Positions 45,201 through 55,723 of a DNA stretch of 64,000 bases are shown piece after piece. The notes under the pieces are model-generated. The model was given only the letters and a program-made list of their open reading frames with translations, was not told where the DNA came from and searched no databases. Position 1 is the stretch's first letter, and every line of letters starts with the position of its first letter. The translations under genes were made by a program, and so were the position numbers. This stretch comes from Symbiodinium natans (lineage: Eukaryota > Sar > Dinophyceae > Suessiales > Symbiodiniaceae): positions 273,001-337,000 of the forward strand of contig CAJNDS010002204.1 of assembly GCA_905221605.1 (NCBI GenBank), written 5' to 3'.

Positions 45201-46880
45201 GCCCGGACTCACACAGCGCAGACTGCAGCATAGTGTAGCCACACCAGCCCCTTGTCTGCCCCCGCTCGTCGGGGGGGGAAGGGGGCGCCTTTCTGGCACT
45301 CTGTGTGCATTGTGCTTAGTGTGCTTGCAACTTTCTTGCCAACCACAATGGAGTCCTGAGTGCTATTGCTACGGCCCTGGCGCTTGTGTGGGGACTGTCT
45401 CTACGGACGCGTTGAGCAGTTTAGGTGACGGAGGTTCCTTGCCTTACGGCCTACCCGTGCTTTCGCTTAATGTCTGTACCAGACGTGGCGCAGCATTGCT
45501 TTGGGTGACGGGCTGCTGAGTGAGTGGTGCAGGTAGGTTCTTGTTTGCATTGGTCTCACCATGCTGGCCGGGCGTTAAGTTGTCTTGCAATAAGGGCCTC
45601 TGCGCTAGCGGTTGCTACTTTGTAGTCACGACTTCTTTTTCACTCGCTGGCTTGTACAGTTTGACGTTTGGCGCTTTTGGTTTTGGCGGGTTGCTGCGGG
45701 TTTGTGTGGTTGTGTTTTGTGGTGGTTTTGGTGTGTGTTTGCTTTGGTTTTCGCGCCTGCGACAGTTTCACCTCCAGTGTTGAGACGCACAAGAACGGCC
45801 TACTGCGCTGCTGATGTAGTAAAGAGGCAATGGTCCAAAAAAAAAAAGGATGCTCAGTAGTACCCTTATTCTCTTTTTTTGGGGTTTTTGGTTCCCTTAT
45901 CAACCCCCCTCAAATCTTGTTTTACATTTTGTGTTTGTTTTTGGATTTCATTCTTTGAAACCAAAGAAGTGAGACTCTAAACATTCATTTCCCCCCTTTA
46001 AGCAAAAAAGGCACCCTTTTTAAGCCTAGGTTACTGGGCAGCCTAGAGAAGCTTGGGCTTGCAAATGTTGTTTGATGGGTTTGTTCAGGTTAACGTTTTG
46101 GAATTTGGGGGCTGGTTTGGCACTGGGGCTACAGCCTGTGGATCTATTGAGTTCTGGAGTGGCTCAGAAAGTGTGAGATGTTCCAAGGAACATCATAGCC
46201 AGTGATTTCTTGATTTTGCTCACTTTGGAAAATGACAAGAAGTGGATGCCACACAGAATGAGTCGCACAGACGTTTTGCATCGCGGATGCCTTGGCAATT
46301 GCTTGCAAAGGCAGACTTCACATGAGTCGGATGGGCTGGCTTGCGCTCTAAACTTTACCTTTGAGCAGGTTTGTGCAGAAGTTGCAACTGAAGGAATCCT
46401 TGTTGACGACGTCACTCAGTCGTAGCACGGGCGATCATCAAAAAGGCGATTTTTAGTGCCTTTACCTGTTTGAAAGCACTTTTTGCTTGATACGTGCCTC
46501 ATCTGTGAACCGCACCAAACCTGGCCCTTGACAGGCACCTGGAGAAGGACAGCTAGGCGAAGCGGTAACAGAAAGGCCCGTGCACGCAAAAGAGAGTGAA
46601 TGTTGAGCATTGTTCCCTGCTATGCATTTATTTAAAGTTTTGTGTTATGCTAAACTGGTGCTTAAGATAGTTTAAGTCTGGACTATCCGTGCACTCCTGC
46701 CATTGCGACGAGTGAAGAGAGGAAAACTGAGGTTACAAACCTTCCTATTTTGATTTGTTCTGCAGCAACGCGCGTTCCGCGTTTGAATGCACTGAACACT
46801 TTTTAAATGTGTCTGAGGTCACTAAGCCAGCAAATGGTGTTGACCCACAGCTTAGTCGCCACAGTGAAATCAGCATGATG
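45201..46880. other. stretch without a recognised gene
   Basis: No gene is recognised. G/T-rich on the plus strand at 45600-45780. Open frames there are Phe/Val/Gly/Cys-rich and look like composition artefacts. Confidence 0.5.
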
Positions 46881-46904
46881 CAGCAAGCCTACTGCTCGGG
46901 TCAG

Positions 46905-47145
46905 CCTCCAAGCGCTCTCCCAGTCCGCTCCGCTGAACTCGGACGATCCTTTGCCTTTTTGCGCAGTGATCTATGTGGGACGCCACAAGATGGACCCAGC
47001 TCGCTCTGCATTTCTGATCCACCTTTCTTTTCAGTGTTGAATTCAGTTTCACCTTTCCTAACCAATAGCTCCAACCCAATTTTCGGTGCAGACGGTGCAA
47101 ATCGCCCGCAATGAGCAGAGCCCGCTCGCTCAGCGTTCAATAAAT
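46905..47145 (+). mobile_element. LINE-related 3' region ending at a TAG array, copy 2
   Basis: 47022-47145 is the reverse complement of 27895-27751 with few differences, and ends GCGTTCAATAAATAG directly at the TAG array. 46930-47005 matches the 28055-28120 part (GTGGGACGCCA). About 150 bases present between these parts in copy 1 are missing here. Confidence 0.65.
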
Positions 47146-47961
<816 letters not shown>

Positions 47962-48119
47962 CGCGCTGGTTACGTACGCGACGGTGTGTTGGTTGCGCAG
48001 GAGTGGGAGGAAAAGCATGCGTTTTACAGTGTTTTCAGCTGATGCCAGGTGATTGGCAGAGTTCTTCTTATCTTGTTTTTTTGACATGGAAGACACTGAG
48101 CGGAGTTCAGTGCTGGGCT

Positions 48120-48550
48120 CAAGCGGACATGGATGCTCTGGTAACACGGACGTTATCATCGCGCGGACATAAATGCTCTGGTAACAGGGACGTTATCGTC
48201 GTGCGGACATGGATGCTCTGGCCATTCGCGCGCCGTGAAGCCACGAAGTGTCGCATATACCGATGTTTTTGCATGGAGGTTATCATCGTGCGGACATGGA
48301 TGCTCTGGCCCCTGGCCATGCGCACGCAGTGGTCACACAAACGTTATCATCGCGCGGACATGGATGTTCTGGTAACACGGACGTTATCATCGTGCGGACA
48401 TGGATGCTCTGGTAACACGGACGTTACCAGTTCTCACCGTGTCAACATGGATGCGCTGGTAACACGGACGTTATCATCGTGCGGACATGGATGCTCTGGC
48501 CATTCGCACGCAAAGAAGCCACGAAGTGTCGTAAATACCGATGTTTCAGT
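48120..48550. repeat. about 40-bp minisatellite, GCGGACATGGATGCTCTGG type
   Basis: Eight to nine copies of a unit reading GCGGACATGGATGCTCTGG then TAACACGGACGTTATCATCGT. Two copies instead continue as CCATTCGC...GAAGCCACGAAGTGTCG, followed by (T)A(T/A)ATACCGATGTTT. This gives a higher-order pattern. Confidence 0.9.
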
Positions 48551-48685
48551 TTAACAGCCCCAAACCCAAACTGGCAAGGCGTACGGTGCAAGTACATGTA
48601 GCAAGAAGAAAAGAGGAAACCTAGGACCTAGCGTTTTGCACTAGGAATCCAAGGAAAATGCACCGTCGCGAATGGTACCGACACC

Positions 48686-49075
<390 letters not shown>

Positions 49076-49148
49076 GGAGGAGGAGGAGGAGGAGGAGGAG
49101 GAGGAGGAGGAGGAGGAGGAGGAGGAGGAGGAGGAGGAGGAGGAGGAG
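49076..49148. repeat. (GGA)n array
   Basis: About 24 perfect GGA units directly abut the preceding TAG/CAG array. Poly-Glu in one frame. Confidence 0.97.
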
Positions 49149-49189
49149 TGGTGTTGTAGTAATAGCAGGTCCGCGAAGGATGTTTGGGC

Positions 49190-49810
49190 TTTTTCGTTTG
49201 AATCTAATCAGAGGAGTAGAGAATTCATCTAAATTCCACCCGCCCTCGTTTCTTGTTTTGTTTCTTGTTTTCAAATTCTTCGAAAATCAGAGTAAGTAGA
49301 ATTTAGAGAATGAGTCTACATTCCATCCCCCCCCACGTTTCTCGTTTTTGTTGCTTGTGTTCATTTTTCCAAAATCAAACGATTGAGAATTCATCTAAAT
49401 TCCACCCCCTCGTTTCTGGTTTTTGTTTCTTGTGTTCATCATTTTAACAGTAGAGAATAGGTGGAGAAGTAGAGAATTAATCAAAATTCCACCCCCCCCT
49501 CGTTTGTGCTTTTGTTTCTTGTATTCATTGCATCATTCGACAGCAGAACACCCCCCTCGTTTCTTGTTTTTGCTTTTTGTGTTCATTCTTCGAAAATCAG
49601 AGAAGAAGTAGAGAGTAATTTGAGAAGTAGAGAATTAGTCTACATTCCATCCCCCTTTTTTGTCGTTTTTGTTTCATGTGTTCATTTTCGAAAATCAGAG
49701 GAGTAGAGAACTCATCTACATTCCACCCCTCTCGTTTCTTGTTTTTTGAGCTCAGAATTCGCAAACTAGAGAAGTAGGGAAGTGGAGAATGCGTTTAAAT
49801 TCCACCCCTC
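49190..49810. repeat. 80-100-bp tandem repeat with TTCCACCCC and CTCGTTTCTTG phrases
   Basis: About seven diverged copies run AATCAGAGGAGTAGAGAATT, CATCTACATTCCACCCC, CTCGTTTCTTGTTTTTG, TTTCTTGTGTTCATT. Units differ by short deletions. No gene is seen. Confidence 0.85.
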
Positions 49811-49849
49811 AACCACCCCCCCCCCCCTGTGCTAAGGGGTGAGGGGTAA

Positions 49850-50115
49850 GGGAAGGAAAGAGGGTTGGCCCTGACGGTAAGCAGGGTTGGGGTTGGGTTA
49901 ACCCTAACCCTAACCCTTGCCCGGCTTAAGGTTAGGGTAACCCAACCCGAACCGAGCGTGAGGGTTTAGGGTTCAGGCTATGCTAACCTGCTGCCTTCTG
50001 TTCCCTGCCCCAGGTTGGAACACGAACCCCAATACCGGGTTAGGGTCCGGGTTCCTCAACCTGGGTTAGGGTTGGCCCCCCCGCCCCTGCTTGAGTAGAA
50101 CCTTAACCCTCAACC
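49850..50115. repeat. telomere-like TTAGGG/CCCTAA block with both orientations
   Basis: Short runs of GGTTGGGGTTGGG, AACCCTAACCCTAACCC, GGTTAGGGTAACCC and CTCAACCCC occur on the same strand in both orientations, so the block is partly palindromic. It ends about 100 bases upstream of the membrane-protein gene. Confidence 0.75.
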
Positions 50116-50167
50116 CCAGCCCTCAAAATATGCTCGGAATTGGCACTGACTTCGCCCAAATCCACTG

Positions 50168-50242
50168 CCACACTGTGGCCATTTAGGCCCTAGCCATTCG
50201 CATCGTCGCTCATCGCCCCTCCGAGTTGAACATCGCGTCACG
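50168..50242 (+). promoter_or_regulatory. leader with possible relict spliced-leader sequence
   Basis: Upstream of the ATG the leader reads CTGTGGCCATTTAGGCCC then TAGCCATTCGCATCG. The second copy at 51855 has CTGTAGCCATTTATAGG and GGCCATTTGCATCG. The dinoflagellate spliced leader is a 22-nt sequence containing CCGTAGCCATTTTGGCTC, so GTAGCCATTT matches its core. Relict leaders in genomic DNA mark genes re-inserted from trans-spliced mRNA. The match is short and the reading is tentative. Confidence 0.4.
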
Positions 50243-51037
50243 ATGAGCGCCCAGGAAGATGTGAAGATTCCGGTGCCACCGCGGTTCATGGTGCTCGTGG
50301 CCGACTGGTGCAATGTGTGGGCAGGTATCACCTTGGTCGTCTCCTTCTGCCTCATTACGGGTGCATTTACCTTCAATTGGTTCGAAATGTCTGGCGCCGT
50401 CCACACAATCATGCAGGTGACCATGTGTGCCGAGGGTGTCCTTTGGGCGGTGGCTGCAGGCCTTTTGGCGAAGATCAACGTGATGGTGAACAATGCGTCG
50501 CTGGCTGTTGTGCAGACGATCATTTGCTTCGGTGGCATTTTCTTTGCTGTATCCGGTCTGTATGACGGAGTCCCGGGGAAAGTTATCAGCATCCACTACA
50601 TTCTGGCGCCTGACACCAACGCGCTTTTTGCGGATGCCTGTCCCTATTACGGCATCACGTGCTTCATGGTTGCCACCTCCATGGGCTTGAACGGCGTCCG
50701 GGGCCTTCCGAAGAACAAGTTCGTCAGCCCCTTCTGGGCTGTGGCGTGCTTCTTTATCGGTGCTTGGACCATCGGTGTAATCGGGTTGTGGGGCCCGACA
50801 CTGATTGGTGGCTTAGTGAAGTACGAAGACTTCGAGGCACCAACCGACCTGTACAAGCAGAAGACGTTTGCCTGGGCCTGGACCCACGTCTTCCAGGTCA
50901 TTGGCGCCATCTTTCTGACTCTCGGTGGCATCATCTTTGGTCTGATGGACAACATCTTCTCCTTCGGCTCCAGCGCCAGCGCCCAGGAAAAGAAGTTTAG
51001 CGATGAAGTCTCCGAGAGCAGCAGCAATTTTGCTTGA
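50243..51037 (+). CDS. six-span membrane protein, intronless
   Basis: 264 codons with an ATG start (MSAQEDVKIPVPPRFMVLVA). About six hydrophobic spans are visible at residues about 20-42, 52-76, 86-107, 133-150, 160-190 and 206-232. The motif LIGGLVKYEDFE lies between spans five and six, and the C-terminal tail is Ser/Lys/Glu-rich and probably cytosolic. Codon composition is regular and the frame is uninterrupted, so it is very likely a real gene. No transporter family is recognised; a sporadic resemblance to small tetraspan or acetate-channel proteins was not strong enough to name it. The 5' flank is duplicated at about 51855-51942, and the leader contains a spliced-leader-like sequence, suggesting passage through an mRNA intermediate. 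Confidence 0.85.
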   Translation: MSAQEDVKIPVPPRFMVLVADWCNVWAGITLVVSFCLITGAFTFNWFEMSGAVHTIMQVTMCAEGVLWAVAAGLLAKINVMVNNASLAVVQTIICFGGIFFAVSGLYDGVPGKVISIHYILAPDTNALFADACPYYGITCFMVATSMGLNGVRGLPKNKFVSPFWAVACFFIGAWTIGVIGLWGPTLIGGLVKYEDFEAPTDLYKQKTFAWAWTHVFQVIGAIFLTLGGIIFGLMDNIFSFGSSASAQEKKFSDEVSESSSNFA

Positions 51038-51854
51038 ATTCGCGCCTAAACTTTCTCCTGCAGAAGCACACAGCTCTGCCTGCGAGAGTAAGAATCTCAC
51101 GGGAGTGCCCATACCTGCCGCTATCTGAAACCAGTGTTCCGACATTGAAGTGTGACCTCAGCAGGCTGTAGCCTTCACATGAGAGTCGATATGATTGGAC
51201 GGAACCTGGCAGTGGAAGCATCGATTGCAGGTTTTTTGACCTCCCGGTAATCTGACGGAAGCCACAAGGGCTACGACTGCTTAAAGGATCGTTGAGATCT
51301 TCTGTCTTCTCGAAATCCCACTGCTTAGCATGCAGCCTCGCGTTTGCTGCTCTTGACATTTTCGGCACAACCTGCGCTTTGCTCGTGATTTCACTGCCCT
51401 ATGACTTGCCCGTAAAGCAAACTTATTCTTTTGGTGCTGACTGGATCAAGATGCAAGCCAGGTGCAAGGGCTGCAGCAGGTCTGCAAGAACCCAGGTTCG
51501 CAGGCCAGCCTTTTCCAAGACCTGCCAGTGAGTGTCGGGCTGCAGCGCAAATCGCGCGTAGAAGCAGCAGATCCATTGGGAAAGGTCGGCAGTAATGGGA
51601 TCACGACCGTGAGCAGCAAAAAGTTCAAGTATCGGCAAGACAAGATGTGCGAGATGGTGCTTTCTGCAGAGGATGCCAGGTTTGAAGACGCAGGGCGTTT
51701 GAATCGAAGTCCGAAGTTCATCAGGACGGGACCTCCAGGTAGCATGGTAGTAGTACCCGTCCTGACAGCATGAAGGCCCCTTCTCGAAAAACGTTTCCTA
51801 GCCCCATAATATTCGATCCCCGCTTCCGAGAAACCTTGTCCCAAATCCGATCTG
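51038..51854. other. downstream flank of the membrane-protein gene, no gene seen
   Basis: No credible gene. A plus-strand frame at 51462-51773 and its minus-strand partner are both open without motifs. This is the spacer between the gene and the partial copy of its 5' end. Confidence 0.45.
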
Positions 51855-51961
51855 TAGCCATTTATAGGCCTGGCCATTTGCATCGTCGCTCATCGCCCCT
51901 CCGAGTTGAACATCGCGTCACGATGAGTGCCCAGGAAGATGTGAAAGGTCTTGAATCCTAG
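51855..51961 (+). pseudogene. truncated second copy of the membrane-protein gene 5' end
   Basis: 51855-51942 matches 50176-50262 almost base for base (GCATCGTCGCTCATCGCCCC, then the start codon and eight codons, MSAQEDVK). After that it departs and meets a stop at 51959. The similarity ends abruptly within codon 8-9, so it is the remnant of a second copy, most simply a collapsed tandem array or a truncated retrocopy. Confidence 0.85.
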
Positions 51962-52085
51962 AAGTCCCCCGGAGAGGCCCTTTGAATCTAAATCCTAATC
52001 CCAAAGGCCCCGGAGAAGCCCCTGATCCTTAAATCCGAAATCCTAAACCCTAAATCCTATAGCCTCAATCCTAAACCCACAAGAA
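51962..52085. repeat. degenerate CCCTAAAT-type telomere-like run
   Basis: About 120 bases of AATCCTAAACCCTAAATCC variants interrupted by CCCCGGAGAAGCCCC, starting directly after the truncated gene copy. Confidence 0.75.
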
Positions 52086-53928
52086 GTGCTGGCGTGTTGG
52101 CACGCACATGCTGTCGTGACATCTTTGGCCTTATAGCATATCACAGAAAAAGGTGCTGTTCTGCAGTTGGCACGTGCGTGTCTCGGATTTTTAGATGCAC
52201 TCATAGCATGCAGGGGTCTCTACTCAGCTGTTGCTCCGGTCATACTAATCAAAATGCAGTGCTGAACCGCCAAACTGCTCCCTTGACGACATCTTGGCTC
52301 CCTCAAACTGGCAGTTCTTCGTTGATCTTCTTTCCCTTCTGGAGCTCCAGGACTCAAAGTAGGCCACTCCAGCGGTCCGTCTCATCCACACACTGCTGTC
52401 GCCACCCCAGCGCTACGTCGGGCCCCGGCGCTGCGTCGGAACCCCGGGCTGAGTCGGGTCCGGCGCGGCCCCAAGCAATGCCAAATGCAAGCCTTTCACA
52501 ATCTGCGATCAAAGAGGGCGGTTAGTATATGAAATCCTACGAAGCTTCTTTGCAATTACAAGCAATCACTGGGTCCCAACGCTGCATGTGGCCCAAAGCG
52601 TCTTGTTTCATCAGAAGAAGGGGGGTACTTTTTACACGCAAATATGCGTGTATCAGCAGGCGCCGGGCCCGGCTTTGCGGCGGGATTCGGTGCCGTGTCG
52701 GGCCTCGACACAAATCCAAATGCAAATCTTTTGCAAGCTGGAGAAGTGCACCAAAGGATTTCGTGTTGTACGACTTTTGAACCAGGGTTCGCCGTTGGCT
52801 TGTAGAGCACAAAGTGCAGGAAAAGACTTTTGTTCCTTATGTCACATGGGATTTGCAAGCATCTTATAACCATTCCTCTGTTATACATGCACGTCTCCTA
52901 CCAAAAACATATTTGCTGGTTTAGGTTTTCCAGCAATGCTACATGGCAGAGCGCCTGTGACAACATGAACATTGTTTGGACACCATGTTGACCTGAATCT
53001 TTTTGGAGTTCAGCTGCGATGTGATTAGCAGGGAGGAGCAGGCATACATTGCATCAGCCGTTAGTGGTTGTCGTTGTACGGGAGTTGGTAAGAGTTGGTT
53101 GAGTTGATGAACTCACGTTGTCTAGCCGTTGCTAGCTAGCCAACTTTAACAAGTAATCTTCACATTGTGTTTGGTTGCAACACTGGCGGCTTGCGGCGCC
53201 AGCGCTGCGTACAAGGCAGTTGACCTGTGGGCGTGTGGCATTCAGCCGATTACATCACTGCAGTTCGAGAGCTTGTCATCTGATTTCGTCAGCTTTGTTC
53301 ACATTGGTCTGCAAGTGCTTGCTCTTGTGTCTGCCAGGTCCCCGGCGGGACGGCGCAAAGCCATGGCCAAGCCACCTGCGCCCGAGAAGCCGTTCGGTAT
53401 TGCATTAAATCGGCCAGGAAATGTTGCATGCGCAGTATCAACGTGATTGGTTCGTGTTTTCCAGGCCGTGTGTAGTCGGTGCGAGCTCGTCTTTAAGGAG
53501 ATGCTGGGCAATCAGTGTCGGCAAATTTGAAGTTGCATGACGGCGTGCTTGGTCAGAAAGAATGTCAGTTTTGCGTGCCAGGATCTCTTGGATCATCCCA
53601 GACGTTGAGCCCGAAGCACGCCCGTAGTGGTTGACGAGCATTGCGCATTTGGTGAACCTGTCTGAACAAGTTTCAATCTCATCAAGGTCACTGCATCATC
53701 ATTAAAGCTTCGAATACGAGGCGGTCACAGGCCATGCATGTTGACAGATGTTCAACGAATCCAAGACTCCGTTTGGTGCAAACGTTGGAGCAAAACGTGT
53801 TGCGCGTCAAGGCTTCATGTTTACGACCATGGCACAGCAAAGCTTGTTCCAAAGGGTGGAACAGCTGTGCGAAGCCGAGTTGGACAGTTGTGTTGCTGTA
53901 GACGATGATTCAAAAGGAATTTTGTATG
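52086..53928. other. stretch without a firm gene
   Basis: No family motif. A possible exon follows a TTTTCCAG acceptor at 53465 (AVCSRCELVFKEMLGNQC). Another lies at 53750-53870 (LFQRVEQLCEAELDSCVAVD runs on to about 53910). These may be upstream exons of the fibronectin-III-like gene that follows. Confidence 0.4.
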
Positions 53929-55723
53929 CCTCCGCAGATTCCTGCGCCGATCTGCGAGATAGTCGTGGACGGATGTGAAGAGGGCATCGAGTATGAGGCC
54001 CTCAGTCCATGATTGTCTGGGTTTTCTGCATCGTCACGCGGCTAAGGTGCAAACTTGCCGCAATGTCTAATGTTGCTTTCGATGCTTTCTACAAGGCTGT
54101 TCTCGCTGTCATGAATAGCGAGGGCTGGAGTGAGTGGCTCTCTCAGATGTAGCAGCTTGAGTCTGCTGTCGATGGTAACCCCAAAGTATGTAAAGTCACT
54201 CTGTTTTTCTCCTTGAAGGCCATCGCTTTTCAGTGAGCCTGGCTTCTTCGGGGCCCTCAAGCCACGGGACCGCCCTTGTCAGAACAGCGAAGTGGTGAAT
54301 CTGCGATTGTCTTGTGGTGGGGTCCAGTTGTGGAACATATCTGACATGGCGCATATTTTTGCACTCGAAATCGAACACAGGAGAAGCCGCCCAGACCGAC
54401 GGCCCCAACTCTCACAGCGCTGGGAAAGGGGAAGCTGCGAGTCTCTTGGGCGTGAAGCCCAGGTAGAACCGCCTGAAGTCCAATTCTCATGTAGGCCTAA
54501 TTTGTGCAAGAACCCCCAATGAGGCGATTCCGAGTTCATGCCCACCTGTGGAAGCAACCCAGGCAAGGCGTGTGTTTTTGAGTTCCGCTTCACAACTCCG
54601 GTGTGATGACTTTGCTGGTATCTTGTTGGTCGTGCTGCTGCAGGTGCAGCTCACGGATGTGGGAACAGGACTGGCTGACTGGCAGACCTCGGAAGTGTCC
54701 CTGACTGGAGTGAAAAGCCAGGAAACAAGTGGCTTGTTGATGGATCTGGGGCTTTGGTGACCTCTGGCCGGACGACTTTCGCAGCCACCAGAACGGAGGC
54801 GGGCTTCAGGTGGTCGACAAACAAACAGACATGCGGCAAGCTTTCATCAGATAGTTGGAGCAGCTTGTGGTAGTTCTATGAGATTCCCTGTGAATCTTGC
54901 GTAGGTTCACATCAAAGATGTTCAGGACTTGCCTGCAGAAACCTACATTGTTTGCTTCGTCGTTTGGCAGCTGTGATTCTCCGCAAGGATTGCGTCGAAT
55001 ATGCAGCAGAAATTTGCTGCCGCAATGCAGAGGTCTGGTCTCGAGCCTTTTGAGCTTTGCAATCTTTGAAGAGAACTTCCAGATGTTGAGTTTGCAGGGC
55101 TTTGGAGAATACTCTATGGCGAGCGACAGCGTTGCCAACATTGATGCCAAGGACATGCCCTTTACTTACTGCTGAGTACTGACATGGAGTTTGCAGCGTT
55201 TCTTCTGCCAGGGGCAGATTGGTGGGATGCAGCTTGTCATCCACGAAAGTGCAAGCACTGAGGCAAGCACCAGAGGGCCGGGGAGGGACATTTGCAGACT
55301 CTTCCCTTGCTCTTGTACAGAATGCATGTAAGGTTCCAGTGATGGTGCCGCAGGGGGAAGGCAAAATGAAGGCATGTGGGCCACACACTGTCTTTCAGGG
55401 CACTGAGAAAGGCGGCGTTCGTTTTGCTTGCCAGGTGAAATGGAAGCTACCCGACGAAGCCAAGCAGACCATTGTCAAGTGCATGCCTCGTAGGACAGCG
55501 CCAGCAACATGATGTGATTACTGCCGCAGACTTGATGTCCGAGGCTTCGCCGGGTTGGCAACCAGAATTGGTATCTTTGTCACATCCTGAATGGCTCAAA
55601 CCTGAAAATCTCCGCATGTTTGTTGGTGTTTGCTTTGCCCAGGCACTGGTGGTGCCATTGCTGCACCCGCCTCTGAGACAATCGCCACTGGCTTAGAGGA
55701 AGGCATTGAGTACGAGGCCGGGG
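53929..55723 (+). CDS. candidate spliced gene with fibronectin-III-like modules
   Basis: Several plus-strand exon frames resemble fibronectin type III strands. 53929-53997 encodes PPQIPAPICEIVVDG then CEEGIEYE. A GC-AG intron (53998-54095) joins it in frame to AVLAVMNSEGWSEW at 54096, the usual F-G strand pattern (Y-E-x-x-V-x-A-V-N-x-x-G-W-S-E). Further pieces: PPVEATQ (about 54543), VQLTDVGTGLADWQTSEVSL after a CTGCAG acceptor at 54644, CQVKWKLPDEAKQTIVKC (about 55428-55482), and APASETIATGLEEGIEYEA (about 55660-55720), a second copy of the EEGIEYE strand. Such modules mediate binding in cell-surface or cytoskeletal proteins. Exon order and ends are incomplete, and the start and stop are unknown. 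Confidence 0.5.

Noticed and set aside
48120-48550. CRISPR-like spacing of the 40-bp repeat
   Set aside because: The units are contiguous and diverged, with no unique equal-length spacers; it is a minisatellite in a eukaryotic genome.
54042-54260. Minus-strand frame with FTYFGVTIDSRLKLLHL as a LINE remnant
   Set aside because: A short resemblance to the post-catalytic part of reverse transcriptase, but no catalytic motif nearby, and the plus strand carries a better-supported FN3-like exon at the same place.
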